Shown: positions 8,728-17,746, counted from the stretch's first letter. The stretch is DNA of 64,000 nt from Nannocystis punicea (GCF_026965555.1 NZ_CP114040.1:7440001-7504000), one strand, 5' to 3'. Notes: generated by a model not told the origin, from the sequence alone. Program-made: numbers and translations.

Positions 8728-9612
8728 GTGACCGAGCCCGAATCGCTGGACGACCCGACCGCCGAGCTCGCGCGCCTGCAGCGACGCGTCGTCGAGCTCG
8801 AGGCCGAACTCGCGGTGCTGCGGCCGTCCGAGGCCGAGCTGCGGGCGATGTTCCGGGCGATGTCCGACGTCGTCCTGGTGATGAGCCGCGACGGCCATTA
8901 CCTGCGGATCGGCGACACCGCGCCCGACCTGCTCTACAAGCCCTCCGCCGACCTCGTCGGCCAGCGCATGCACGACGTCATGCCGGCTGCCGCCGCCGAC
9001 TTCTTCCTCGAGCACATCCGCCGCGCCCTCGACCACCAGAGCGTCGTCAGCATGGATTACAGCCTGCCCCTCGACGACCGCGAGGTGTGGTTCTCCGCCA
9101 ACATCTCGCCGCTGTCCGACGACGCGGTCGTGCTCGTGTGCCGCGACGTCACCGAGCGCAAGCGCAACGAGCTGCTGCTGCAGGACAGCCTGCGCCAGCA
9201 GGAGCTGCTGCGCGCCCACGAGGCCGCGCTCCTCCAGCTCTCGACCCCGCTGATCCCGATCAGCGACGATCTCGTCGTCATGCCGCTGGTCGGTCGGCTC
9301 GACGGCACCCGCATCGATCACGTCCTCCAGACCCTGCTCGAAGGCGTGCAGCGGACCCGCGCCGCCGTCGTGATCCTCGACGTCACCGGCGTCGCGGTCG
9401 TCGACGCCCCCGTCGCCGACGCGCTGGTCCGCGCCGCGCGGGCCGTCGGCCTCCTGGGCGCGCGCGTGGTCCTGACCGGGATCCGGCCCGAAGTCGCCGC
9501 GGCCCTGGTTTCGCTCGGGACCGACCTGATGGGGCTCGTCACCCGCGGCACCCTGCAGGACGGCATCCGCCACGCCCAGGTCGACCTGGTCGCCCGCCGC
9601 CCCCGATCCTGA
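8728..9612 (+). CDS. RsbR-like PAS-STAS sensor protein
   Basis: Cytoplasmic signalling protein, 294 residues, built like the RsbR stressosome scaffolds. A short coiled coil (about residues 8-32) precedes a PAS domain (about 35-150, ending VVLVCRDVTERKRNE), a helical linker and a STAS domain (about 170-290). The STAS core VVILDVTGVAVVD places Thr where RsbR is phosphorylated by RsbT; the second RsbR site in GIRPEVAAAL is Ala. The GTG start is fixed by a GGGAG ribosome binding site; an ATG at 8711 is out of frame. No kinase or phosphatase partner (RsbT, RsbX) is next to it. Four further STAS proteins occur in this window. Confidence 0.88.
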   Translation: MTEPESLDDPTAELARLQRRVVELEAELAVLRPSEAELRAMFRAMSDVVLVMSRDGHYLRIGDTAPDLLYKPSADLVGQRMHDVMPAAAADFFLEHIRRALDHQSVVSMDYSLPLDDREVWFSANISPLSDDAVVLVCRDVTERKRNELLLQDSLRQQELLRAHEAALLQLSTPLIPISDDLVVMPLVGRLDGTRIDHVLQTLLEGVQRTRAAVVILDVTGVAVVDAPVADALVRAARAVGLLGARVVLTGIRPEVAAALVSLGTDLMGLVTRGTLQDGIRHAQVDLVARRPRS

Positions 9613-9613
9613 C

Positions 9614-9629
9614 CTGTCCTCGGAGACAG
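9614..9629 (+). repeat. Dispersed palindrome after the PAS-STAS gene
   Basis: CTGTC-CTCGGA-GACAG, two bases after the stop codon. A member of the dispersed family with one imperfect arm pair. Confidence 0.65.
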
Positions 9630-9689
9630 CAGCGTCCGCACGCGCGGGCCCGCGGGCCCGCGGCGATCCGTGTTAGAACACCCGGCTGT

Positions 9690-11417
9690 ATGGTGAGGCT
9701 CCCACGGCTCGGAATCGCCGGCGCGCTGATCTTGCTCGGCAGCGCCTGCTACGACGACAACAGCGCCCGGGACAGCGACCAGGCCGCGAGCAGCACCGGC
9801 GAGTCGGCCGGCACCGACGCGCCGACCGGCACCGGCGAGCCGACCGGGAGCGGCGGCGAGTCGGACAGCGACAGCGGCGACGCGCCCGAGGCCTTTGAGC
9901 CGGCCGAGCCGGTGCTGCCGCGCCTGACCGCCACGCAGTACCGCAACGCCATCGAGCACCTGCTCGGCCCCGGCCTGCCCGGCATGCCGCTCGAGCCCGA
10001 CACCAACCCGTATCTCTTCTACAACATCGGCGCGACGACCACCTTCCTGTCGGAGCTCGGGGTGCAGCAGTACGAGGAGGCCGCCGACGCGCTGTCGCGG
10101 GCGGTGTTCGCCGACCAGGCGCGGCGCGAGGCGCTGGTCGGCTGCGTGCCGCTGTCGCCCGGCGACGGTTGCGTGCAGAACTTCCTCGCCACCTTCGGTC
10201 GCCGCGCCTATCGCCGGCCGCTCACTCCCGACGAGCTCGGGCGCTGGACCGACGTCGCCGCTCAATTGGCCGAGGGCGACGCCTGGCGCGGCCTGCAGTT
10301 CGCGGTCGCCGGCGTCCTGCAGTCGCCGCACTTCCTCTACCGCGTCGAGCTCGGTGAGCCCGACCCCGGCGACCCCACGCGGCTGCGCTTCACCGGCTGG
10401 GAGATGGCGACGCGCCTGTCCTTCCTGCTGTGGAACGGCCCGCCCGACGACCTCCTGCTCGACGCGGCCGGGCGCGGCGACCTCCACACCGACGCCGGCC
10501 TCACCGCCGAGGCCCAGCGCCTGCTCGACGACCCGCGGGCGCGCGTCGCCCTGCAGGAGTTCTTCGCCCAGTACCTCGACCTCGCGCGGCTCGAGCACGT
10601 CAGCCGCGACCCCGCGCGCTGGCCGATGTTCAGCCCGACCATGACCGCGTCGATGCGCACCGAGGTCCAGCTGCTCGTCGACGACCTGATCCACCGCAAC
10701 GACGGCGACATCCGCCAGCTGTTCAGCACCCGCCGCACCTTCGTCAACGCCGAGCTGGCCGCGCTCTACGGCGTCGCCGCCGAGGGCGCCTCGCCGATCA
10801 CCTTCGTCCCGGTCGAGCTGCCGGAGGACGGCCCGCGCGCCGGCATCCTCACTCTCGGCGCCTTCCTCACCATGAACGCGCACGAGACCATCACCTCGCC
10901 GACCAACCGCGGCAAGTACCTGCGCGAGCGCGTCCTCTGCCAGGTCATCCCGCCGCCGCCGGGCGACGTCGACACCGACCTCGGCGACGACGAGAACATG
11001 GACGCCCAGACCGTGCGCGAGAAGCTCGAGCAGCACCAGAAGGACCCGATCTGCGCCGGCTGCCACTCGATCATCGACCCGCCCGGGTTCCTGTTCGAGC
11101 ACTTCGACTCGATCGGCGGCTACCGCACGCTCGACAACGGCTACCCCGTCGACGCCACCGGCAACCTCGACGGCATGCCGCTGGACGGCGCGCGCGACCT
11201 CGCCGAGGCGCTCAAGACCGACCCGCGCGTCGGTCGCTGCATCGTCAACCAGCTGTACCGCCACGCCACCGGCCGCCTGCCCGAGCTGTCCGAGACCCCG
11301 GCCCTCGAGGCGCTCGAGCAGCGCTTCATCAAGGCCGACCACCGCTTCAAGCAGCTGCTGCTCGACCTCGTCGTCAGCGAGGCGTTCCGCACCGTCGCCG
11401 AGGAGACCGACGCATGA
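9690..11417 (+). CDS. DUF1592/DUF1588-family lipoprotein with CxxCH motif
   Basis: Predicted exported lipoprotein of 575 residues in the DUF1587/1592/1588/1585 family known from Planctomycetes and myxobacteria. A signal peptide ends at a lipobox (GSAC, Cys about residue 19) followed by a Gly/Ser/Thr linker. The core has RLTATQYRNAIEHLL, FGRRAYRRPLTPDEL and ATRLSFLLWNGPPDD signatures. Near the C terminus DPICAGCHSIIDPPGF contains a CAGCH motif, the pattern used for covalent haem attachment in c-type cytochromes. The last bases overlap the start of the DUF1552 gene (ATGA), a pairing seen again at 53-56.5 kb. The biochemical role is not established. A TAGAAC hexamer lies 10 bases before the ATG. 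Confidence 0.9.
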   Translation: MVRLPRLGIAGALILLGSACYDDNSARDSDQAASSTGESAGTDAPTGTGEPTGSGGESDSDSGDAPEAFEPAEPVLPRLTATQYRNAIEHLLGPGLPGMPLEPDTNPYLFYNIGATTTFLSELGVQQYEEAADALSRAVFADQARREALVGCVPLSPGDGCVQNFLATFGRRAYRRPLTPDELGRWTDVAAQLAEGDAWRGLQFAVAGVLQSPHFLYRVELGEPDPGDPTRLRFTGWEMATRLSFLLWNGPPDDLLLDAAGRGDLHTDAGLTAEAQRLLDDPRARVALQEFFAQYLDLARLEHVSRDPARWPMFSPTMTASMRTEVQLLVDDLIHRNDGDIRQLFSTRRTFVNAELAALYGVAAEGASPITFVPVELPEDGPRAGILTLGAFLTMNAHETITSPTNRGKYLRERVLCQVIPPPPGDVDTDLGDDENMDAQTVREKLEQHQKDPICAGCHSIIDPPGFLFEHFDSIGGYRTLDNGYPVDATGNLDGMPLDGARDLAEALKTDPRVGRCIVNQLYRHATGRLPELSETPALEALEQRFIKADHRFKQLLLDLVVSEAFRTVAEETDA

Positions 11418-12796
11418 GCTTCCTGATCCGCAAGCCGCCCATCTCGCGCCGCACCGTCCTCCGCGGGGCCCTCGGCGGCGCCGCCGTGGCCCTCGCCCTG
11501 CCGCCGCTCGAGGCGATGTTCGGCGAGACCGCCCGCGCCGCCGATCCGTCCAGCGACCCGATCTTCGGCCTGTTCTACTGGGCCAACGGCGTCCCGTGGC
11601 ACGCCGGTCACGGCGCCGATCAGGGCGCCAACAGCCCCGGCGGCGACGTCTGGACCCCGCCGACCGTCGGCGCCGACTTCACGCCCTCGCCGCTGCTCAC
11701 CCCGCTCGCGGCCCACAAGGTCAGCGTCGCCACCGGCCTCGAGCCCAAGACCGAGGTCCCGCAGCCCGACAACGGCCAGAGCGACGGCCACATGCGCGGC
11801 TTCATGGTGGCGATGACGGGCGACCGGATCCGCCCCGAGGGCTTCGATCATCCGTCGCACACCCTGACCTGCCTGCGGCCGACGCTCGACCAGTACGTCG
11901 CCACCCACGAGCAGTTCTACGGCAACTCGCCGTCGCGGTTCCGCTCGCTGTGCCTCGGCGTCAGCGAGGCCCGCTTCCACGACTACGGCCACTGGAACGC
12001 CATCTCGTTCACCGGCCCCGACTCGCCGGTGGCGGCGATCCACAGCCCCGCGCAGCTCTACTCGATGCTGTTCGACGTGCCGGCCGACCTGATGGCCCTG
12101 ACCCGCCGCGTCACCCTCATCGACGCGGTCATGGCCGACGCCGAGGGCCTGCGCGGCCGCCTCGGCGGCACCGACAAGCAGCGCCTCGAGGCCCACCTCG
12201 ACCACCTGCGCGAGGTCCAGCGCCGGCTCGACCTGTCCTCGGGGACATGCGACGTCATCCCCGCCGCCCCCGGCGACTCGGCCGACGTCGTCGCCCGCAC
12301 CGACATCATGGCCGGGCTCCTGGCCGCCGCGCTCAATTGCGGCCTCACCCGCGTGTTCTCGTTCATGCTGAGCTCCCCGGCCACCACCCACGTGTTCAAC
12401 AACCTGGGCGTGCCGAACGGGATGCACCAGGTCTGCCACGACGGCCAGTGGGAGTACGTCCGCAGCATCACCGAGTACCAGATGCTGGCCTTCGCCCGCC
12501 TGCTCGACCACCTCGCCGCCGCCGTCGACCCGATGGGCGTCAGCGTCCTCGACCGCGCCTGCGTCTACGGCGTGTCCGAGTACGGCGAGGGCTACAAGCA
12601 CAGCGTCGCCGAGATGCCGGTGGTCCTGGCCGGCGGCGCCGGCGGCAAGCTGGTCCGCGGCTACCACTACCGCGAGCAGGGCGGCAACCTGTGCAAGGTC
12701 CACGTCACCATCCTGCGCGCGCTCGGCATCGACACCCCGAGCTACGGCTTCAACGGCGCCGAGACCACCGAGCACCTCACCGGGATCCTGGCCTGA
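11414..12796 (+). CDS. DUF1552-family exported protein
   Basis: 460-residue DUF1552 protein, the usual partner of DUF1592/1588 proteins. The N terminus has a twin-arginine motif (SRRTVLRG) before a hydrophobic segment, so Tat export in folded form is likely. Conserved features include LFYWANGVPWH, HMRGFMVAMTGD, SFMLSSPATTHVFN and VYGVSEYGEGYKHS, reminiscent of the sulfatase-like DUF1501 group. Its ATG overlaps the upstream stop codon, indicating translational coupling. A copy of the dispersed palindrome is embedded in frame at 12234-12247 and encodes Leu-Ser-Ser-Gly-Thr within an otherwise conserved helix region. Function unknown. Confidence 0.9.
   Translation: MSFLIRKPPISRRTVLRGALGGAAVALALPPLEAMFGETARAADPSSDPIFGLFYWANGVPWHAGHGADQGANSPGGDVWTPPTVGADFTPSPLLTPLAAHKVSVATGLEPKTEVPQPDNGQSDGHMRGFMVAMTGDRIRPEGFDHPSHTLTCLRPTLDQYVATHEQFYGNSPSRFRSLCLGVSEARFHDYGHWNAISFTGPDSPVAAIHSPAQLYSMLFDVPADLMALTRRVTLIDAVMADAEGLRGRLGGTDKQRLEAHLDHLREVQRRLDLSSGTCDVIPAAPGDSADVVARTDIMAGLLAAALNCGLTRVFSFMLSSPATTHVFNNLGVPNGMHQVCHDGQWEYVRSITEYQMLAFARLLDHLAAAVDPMGVSVLDRACVYGVSEYGEGYKHSVAEMPVVLAGGAGGKLVRGYHYREQGGNLCKVHVTILRALGIDTPSYGFNGAETTEHLTGILA
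12234..12247 (+). repeat. Dispersed palindrome inside DUF1552 gene
   Basis: TGTCC and GGACA arms read in frame as CTG TCC TCG GGG ACA (Leu-Ser-Ser-Gly-Thr, codon 274 onward). Confidence 0.7.
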
Positions 12797-12801
12797 GCGC
12801 C

Positions 12802-13788
12802 ATGCCCCGCAGGACCTGTCCCCTGCAACCTGGCCCTCGCATACTGTCCCCGGGGACATGGCTCTTCGCCGCGCTCGCGGCCCTCTCGCCCGCCTGCGCC
12901 GGCGGCGAGGGCCGGGGCGACGCCGCCAGCACCGCCGCGCCCGGCCCGACCGGCACCGATTCGACCGGCGCCGACTCGACCGGCACCGCCGGCTCGACCG
13001 AACCCGACACCACCGGCGACGACCCGCCGACCTCGAGCAGCAGCAGCAGCACGAGCGAGGGCGTCGACGACCCGCCGCTCGTGTGCGATCCGCTGACCAC
13101 CTGCGGCGTGCAGTGCGTCGACCTGATGACCGACGCCGCCAATTGCGGCAAGTGCGGGGTGAGCTGCGTGATCCCGCGGGCCACCGCCGCCTGCGCCGCG
13201 GGCCAGTGCGCCCTCGGCGAGTGCGACGACGGCTGGTTCGACTGCGACGAGGATCCCAACACCGGCTGCGAGCAGCAGCTCGCGCCCGGGCAGATGTGCG
13301 GCCTCGTCTGCAAGCCCGACAAGGCCGAGGCGTGCAACCTGTTCGACGACAACTGCGACGGCCAGTGCGACGAGGGCGCCCTGCCCGGCTGCCGCGTCGG
13401 CGTGCACCGCTGCTCGAGCCCGACGCTCGGCCACTTCTACACGATCGACGCCGCCGAGGCGATGTCCGGCGATTTCACCCCCGAGTTCCTCAACTTCTAT
13501 TATCTGTACTCGGCCCCGGGCGCCGGCCTGGTGCCGTTCTACCGCTGCCTCAAGGGCGACGGCCGCCGCTTCTACACCACCAGCGGCACCTGCGAGAACG
13601 CGGCCACCCTCGAGGGCCCGCTCGGCCACATCGCCACCGACCCGCAGTGCGGCGCGGTCCCGCTGTTCCGCCTCTACGGCGCCGGCGACCACTTCTATAC
13701 GACCAGCGAGGCCGAGCGCGACAACGCCGTGGCGATGTACGGCTATCAATACGAGGCGGTCGCCGGCTACGTGTGGACCGGCCCGTGA
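12802..13788 (+). CDS. Cys-rich lipoprotein with DUF5648-like repeats
   Basis: 328-residue predicted lipoprotein, third gene of the DUF1592-DUF1552 operon, starting five bases after the DUF1552 stop. The N terminus ends at a lipobox-like S-P-A-C, then a Ser/Thr/Asp linker and a Cys-rich segment (CGVQCVDLMTDAANCGKCG, CNLFDDNCDGQCDEG) of the type common in myxobacterial surface proteins. The C-terminal about 130 residues carry repeated HFYTIDAAEA, RRFYTTSGTCENA and DHFYTTSEAERDNA motifs, matching the DUF5648-type repeat found at the ends of secreted hydrolases. The dispersed palindrome lies inside the signal-peptide coding region (12845-12858), giving Leu-Ser-Pro-Gly-Thr. Role unknown. Confidence 0.82.
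   Translation: MPRRTCPLQPGPRILSPGTWLFAALAALSPACAGGEGRGDAASTAAPGPTGTDSTGADSTGTAGSTEPDTTGDDPPTSSSSSSTSEGVDDPPLVCDPLTTCGVQCVDLMTDAANCGKCGVSCVIPRATAACAAGQCALGECDDGWFDCDEDPNTGCEQQLAPGQMCGLVCKPDKAEACNLFDDNCDGQCDEGALPGCRVGVHRCSSPTLGHFYTIDAAEAMSGDFTPEFLNFYYLYSAPGAGLVPFYRCLKGDGRRFYTTSGTCENAATLEGPLGHIATDPQCGAVPLFRLYGAGDHFYTTSEAERDNAVAMYGYQYEAVAGYVWTGP
12845..12858 (+). repeat. Dispersed palindrome inside a signal-peptide coding region
   Basis: TGTCCCC/GGGGACA is a perfect 14-base palindrome. It is translated in the common frame as CTG TCC CCG GGG ACA (Leu-Ser-Pro-Gly-Thr), codons 15-19 of the lipoprotein gene. Confidence 0.75.
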
Positions 13789-15001
13789 GCCCCGGCGCCT
13801 GACCGCCTCCGCCGCTCGCTGAGATTCGCCGCGCGCAGCCCCACGCGGTCGTCGCTCGCCCGCTCTCGACGACCCCCGCCGCGCACCCCGATCTCGACGG
13901 CCCAGGAGCCCGTCCAGGAAATCGCGCGGCCGAGGACGCGGGGCCGTGGGGATCTGGGTGACGGCAGGCACGGGGCGGCGGAGCGGGTCCCTCGCTACGG
14001 CGGGGCCCTCCCAGGCAACGTGCTCGGCGCCCTCGGGCTTCGATGGTGAGCTGTCGTTGAGGACAGGCTCATTCGTGCTTCGCGGATGATGGCGCCTGCG
14101 CGCGGTTGCCTGCGGCCCCTCCCGCCTGCGTCCCACTCCGCCGCCCCGTGCCCGCCTGCGGAGAACGTCGCCGGCCCCGCTTGTCGCCGTGCGAGGTTAT
14201 CGCGCAGGCCGTGCATGCGAGATGTCTCGGGGACATGAGAATCCTAGCGACGAGCCAACGGTGACGATCGTGGCGACGAGATGCCGGCATGAGTCCAGAG
14301 TAAGGAAGAGCGCCTGGCCAAGATCCGCGAGACCCGCTCCGCGCCCGCCGTCACCCAGCTCCCCATGCCCCGCGCCTTCGGGCGCGCGTTTCTCAGGCAG
14401 GCTCCTGGCGACGCGCAGCCTCATCACGCGCCACGTCCTCGCCCCGGCCCCGCGTCCCCTCGACGCGCCGCCCCGCCCTCGCGCCTCTCCGGCCGCACTC
14501 GAGCCGCCGCATGGCCTCCATGCGCCCGTCTGGGACGCGCCCTCGTGACCTCCGGGCGCGCCCCTTCGCCGCGCTCGAGCCCGTGACAGCGAAGCAGGTG
14601 CGGCCTCGTACTCGCTCGAACGCGCGCGACCCATCGCCTCCATCGCCTCCCATATGAGGCCGCACCTGAGCTGCGCCGGCACCCATTCAGGGGTTTTTAC
14701 CGTTGGCCGACCACCCCCTCCAACCCTCAACGCTCGGGGCGATTGCAGCATTCGCTGAATGGCACCTGTCGTATCGACTGTACATACGGCGATTGTCCAA
14801 TGTTCTGCCACCGCGAACACCGCGCATTCCGCCGCCCGGCCCGCGTACGTCTTGCGCCGGCCCGTCGCTCGTCCTGCGGTGTTTTCGATTGCGCCAGCGT
14901 GGTTCCTCTGTCAAATTGATGAAAATGCTGTGAGTCGCCCGCGCGGCCTTTCGGGCGCGACGCGGGCGGCCTCCGACCGTCGGCGGCGACGCCCGACGGT
15001 C
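13789..15001. other. 1.2 kb intergenic region, no convincing gene
   Basis: Open frames here lack the GC-rich third position typical of the real genes and show no recognisable protein. The region holds two copies of the dispersed palindrome (about 14052-14068, CTGTCGTTGAGGACAG; about 14221-14236, GATGTCTCGGGGACATG) and a separate long inverted repeat at 14596-14667. The stretch 14700-14935 is less GC-rich than its surroundings and probably contains the promoter of the downstream STAS operon. Confidence 0.6.
14596..14667. repeat. 12-bp perfect inverted repeat with 48-base spacer
   Basis: AGGTGCGGCCTC at 14596-14607 is exactly complementary to GAGGCCGCACCT at 14656-14667. It is unrelated to the dispersed palindrome. 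It could be a structured RNA element, an operator or the scar of a small mobile element. Confidence 0.6.
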
Positions 15002-15487
15002 ATGCCGACGATAGCGATGGACATGACGTTCGACGACGACAGGACACATATCGAGTACCGAACACCGGTAATTCAGCTGTGGGGCCGCCTCGTCGTCCCG
15101 CTGCAGGGCGACATCACCGACGAGGTCGCGGCGGCGCTGGTCGACGACGTCCTGCGGCGGATCCGCGACGTCTCTGCGGCCGGCCTCGTCATCGACGTCA
15201 CCGGCATGTGGACGATCGACAGCCACCTCTGTCACGTCATCGCCGGCCTCGCCGCCGCCGCCCGGCTGATGGGCACGCCCACGATCCTCTGCGGAATGAG
15301 CGGGGCGATCGCCATCACCCTGCAGACCATGGGCATCGACTTCCGCCAGCTCCACACCGCCCTGACCCTCGAGGACGCGCTCGAGCGGCTCGGCGTCGAG
15401 CCGTCGCTCCGCGACGTCGACCTCGAGGCCCAGGGCCCCCCGTCGCCCGAACCAGGAGAAATTACCAATGGACACCCACCCCCCTAG
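15002..15487 (+). CDS. RsbS-like STAS-domain protein
   Basis: 161-residue stand-alone STAS protein. TPVIQLWGRLVVPLQGDI, LVIDVTGMWTIDSHL, ILCGMSGAIAITLQTMGIDF and TALTLEDALERL align in order with the stressosome protein RsbS rather than RsbR. The residue at the RsbS phosphorylation site is Thr (DVTGM) instead of the usual Ser (DISGL). It starts an operon with two RsbR-like proteins; its last 20 bases overlap the next gene. Start ATG 15002 begins the conserved region; an open frame continues upstream to 14759 without recognisable protein. No RsbT-like kinase is visible, so the signalling partner must lie elsewhere. Confidence 0.85.
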   Translation: MPTIAMDMTFDDDRTHIEYRTPVIQLWGRLVVPLQGDITDEVAAALVDDVLRRIRDVSAAGLVIDVTGMWTIDSHLCHVIAGLAAAARLMGTPTILCGMSGAIAITLQTMGIDFRQLHTALTLEDALERLGVEPSLRDVDLEAQGPPSPEPGEITNGHPPP

Positions 15488-16583
15488 GTCCCCCGAATCA
15501 CCAACCCTCGAAGTATGCGGCCTCGAATACCGCTGGGACCTGGCCCGCGGCAGCTTCACGATCGGCGGCGTCCCCGGCGTCGCGTTCTTCCGCGACTCGA
15601 CCCTGGCGCGGCTCCTGGTCGGTTTTTTGACCACCCTCGGCCCGCACCGCTTCTCGCTGATGATGCTCGCCGAGGGTCAGCGCAGCATCGACGAGGATTG
15701 GGAGATCATCCGCGCCTACCCCAGCTTCGAGGCCGGCTTCACCGAGCTCGCCAAATATGCGTACACGGCGGGGTGGGGGCGCTGGGAGCTGGTCCGCATC
15801 GACCCCGAGGCGCGGCGCGGCGTGTTCCGCGTCCACAACGGCTGGGAGGGCTCGGTCCAGCGGGCCACGGCCCTCAACTGGGGCGTCGGCCTGGTCGCCG
15901 GCAAGTTCACCGCCTTCTGTCAAAAGCTGTTCGGCTGCAACTGCTGGCCGCGCCAGACCCGGTTCATCGCCGACGGCGACGCCTGGGACGAGCTCGTCGT
16001 CGAGCCCTCGGCGCGCACCGTCGCCGACGAGCTCGGGGCGCTGGCCGACGCCGGCCTGGCGACCAACGCCGACCTGCACCGCCTGCTCGCCGATCTCAAG
16101 ACCAGCGCCGCCGCCCGCGAGCGCGCCCTGACCGAGCGCGACCGCATGGTCGAGGAGCTGCAGGACAAGCTGCACATCATCGCCGAGCAGCGGGTCGCCA
16201 TCGCCGCCCTCTCGACCCCGATCGTCCAGCTGTGGGACGAGGTGCTGGCCGTCCCGATCGTCGGGGCGATCGACGCCGAGCGGACCGGCCGGCTGATGGA
16301 GAAGCTGCTGACCAGCATCATCGACAGCAAGTCGCGCTTCGCCATCCTCGACGTCACCGGCGTCGAGGCCATCGACGCCGCCACCGCCGACAACTTCGTC
16401 CGCATCATCCGCGCGGTGCAGCTGCTCGGCGCCCACGGCGTGCTGTCCGGCATCGTCCCCGCGGTCGCGCAGACGCTGGTCGACCTCGGCGTCGACCTGT
16501 CCGGCGTCCGCACCTTCGCCAACCTCCGCGAGGCCCTCAAGGCCTGCCTCGCCGAACCCGCGAGGAGCCGTCGCCATGCCTGA
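15468..16583 (+). CDS. V4R-like sensor fused to STAS domain (RsbR-type)
   Basis: 371-residue cytoplasmic sensor. Residues about 25-170 resemble a V4R (4-vinyl reductase) small-molecule-binding domain: ARLLVGFLTTLGPHRFSLM, an aromatic core, and a C-terminal part with FGCNCWPRQTRFIADGDAWDELV in place of the Cys-rich end of V4R domains. A coiled coil (about 195-225) leads to a C-terminal STAS domain with FAILDVTGVEAIDAATADNF and SGIVPAVAQTLVDLGVDL; both Thr positions phosphorylated in RsbR are Thr. The ATG is preceded by a strong AGGAGA. It overlaps the upstream RsbS-like gene by 20 bases and the downstream gene by 8, so the three are surely co-translated. Confidence 0.85.
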   Translation: MDTHPPRSPESPTLEVCGLEYRWDLARGSFTIGGVPGVAFFRDSTLARLLVGFLTTLGPHRFSLMMLAEGQRSIDEDWEIIRAYPSFEAGFTELAKYAYTAGWGRWELVRIDPEARRGVFRVHNGWEGSVQRATALNWGVGLVAGKFTAFCQKLFGCNCWPRQTRFIADGDAWDELVVEPSARTVADELGALADAGLATNADLHRLLADLKTSAAARERALTERDRMVEELQDKLHIIAEQRVAIAALSTPIVQLWDEVLAVPIVGAIDAERTGRLMEKLLTSIIDSKSRFAILDVTGVEAIDAATADNFVRIIRAVQLLGAHGVLSGIVPAVAQTLVDLGVDLSGVRTFANLREALKACLAEPARSRRHA

Positions 16584-17367
16584 CCTGCACCGCCGCTTCT
16601 TCGACCTCTCCGCCGAGCTGTTCTGCACCGCCGACAGCAACGGCTTCTTCGTCGAGCTCAGCCCCGCCTGGGAGCGCGTCCTCGGCTGGACCCTCGACGA
16701 GCTGCGCAGCGCGCCGTTCATCGAGTTCGTCGACCCGGCCGACCGCGAATCCACGCTCGCCGCCACCGCGCGCCTCGCCGGCGGCAGCGACATCGTCCGC
16801 TTCGAGAACCGCTACCGCAAGAAGGACGGCTCCTACATGGCGCTCGAGTGGGCCTCGTCGGCCCCGCACGGCCCGGGCGAGCCGATCTGCGCCGTCGCCC
16901 GCCCGCTCGTCACCCCCGACGCCGCCGACGCCGCCCAGGCCAGCCTCGGCGACATCCGCCGCGAGGCCCTGTGCGCCGCGGTCTCGACCCCGATCATTCA
17001 GGTGTGGGACGACATCGTCACGATGCCGGTCGTCGGCCTCGTCGACAGCGTGCGCGCGGCCGACATGAAGGCCGCGCTGCTCGCCGCGGTCTCGCGCACC
17101 GGGGCCAAGTTCGCGATCGTCGACCTCACCGGCGTCGACATCGTCGACACCGCGACCGCCGACCACCTGCTCCGGGTCATGCGCGCGGTCCAGCTGCTCG
17201 GGGCCCGCTGCGTGATCACGGGGATCCAGCCGTCGGTCGCGCAGATCATCGTCGGCCTCGGCCTCGCCCTCCCCGGCGTCGTCACCCTCCGCAGCCTGCG
17301 CGAGGGCCTGCGCTTCTGCCTGCGCGACCTCGGCTATGTCGTCGCCCGCGAGGCCGCGACGCCGTAG
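16576..17367 (+). CDS. PAS-STAS protein (RsbR-type)
   Basis: 263-residue sensor, third gene of the stressosome-like operon. Residues 5-115 form a PAS domain (GFFVELSPAWERVLGWTLDEL, FIEFVDPADRES, ENRYRKKDGSYMALEW). Residues about 125-250 form a STAS domain with FAIVDLTGVDIVDTATADHLL and TGIQPSVAQIIVGLG; the first phosphorylatable Thr is kept, the second is Ile. GAGGAG precedes the ATG. No haem- or flavin-binding motif could be assigned, so the signal sensed is unknown. Confidence 0.87.
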   Translation: MPDLHRRFFDLSAELFCTADSNGFFVELSPAWERVLGWTLDELRSAPFIEFVDPADRESTLAATARLAGGSDIVRFENRYRKKDGSYMALEWASSAPHGPGEPICAVARPLVTPDAADAAQASLGDIRREALCAAVSTPIIQVWDDIVTMPVVGLVDSVRAADMKAALLAAVSRTGAKFAIVDLTGVDIVDTATADHLLRVMRAVQLLGARCVITGIQPSVAQIIVGLGLALPGVVTLRSLREGLRFCLRDLGYVVAREAATP

Positions 17368-17523
17368 CCGCCGCGCGAATCTCCGCCCACCCGCGACGAT
17401 CGAAGGCAGGGTCCACGCGTCGGGTCCCACTCGTCGGTCGTCGCGGTGTGGTGAATATCATCCGCATGCATTGCGGCGCGGTCGCCGTCCGCTAGGTTCT
17501 AGCCGTACGGGAGACCCACGCGG

Positions 17524-17685
17524 ATGCCCACCAAATTGACGTTCGGATTATTCATAGCATTGGCGACCACGGCGCTTACGCTCGACGATTGCATCTTCAT
17601 CAACTTCGGCGACGAAGACGACGAGGACCGCGAGTCCCAGACCCGGGACGCCACGCCGCCCCTCGGCGCAGTCCCGACCGGGTGA
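17524..17685 (+). CDS. Small secreted peptide, 53 residues
   Basis: Short open frame encoding a basic start, a hydrophobic segment (LFIALATTALTL), a Cys at about 23, then an acidic tail (DEDDEDRES). Upstream are a TAGGTT hexamer (about 17493-17498) and GGGAG (17509-17513) ten bases before the ATG, a promoter and ribosome binding site layout rare by chance in DNA this GC-rich. The first codons are less GC-rich than those of neighbouring genes. The Cys is not in a canonical lipobox. Probably a small exported or membrane-attached protein of unknown function. Confidence 0.5.
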   Translation: MPTKLTFGLFIALATTALTLDDCIFINFGDEDDEDRESQTRDATPPLGAVPTG

Positions 17686-17746
17686 GCCGCCCCAGGCCGC
17701 GTCCGCACGCGCGCCACCGCCCGTCCGCCGCACGCGCCGGATCGGC

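Noticed and set aside
9648..9664. GGGCCCGCGGGCCCGCGG stretch upstream of the DUF1592 gene
   Set aside because: Self-complementary but simply very GC-rich; no T-run and no positional support for a terminator.
14197..14820. 207-codon minus-strand frame in the 13.8-15.0 kb gap
   Set aside because: Low-complexity Gly/Arg/Ala-rich sequence, no domain, no ribosome binding site, and it crosses the inverted repeat.
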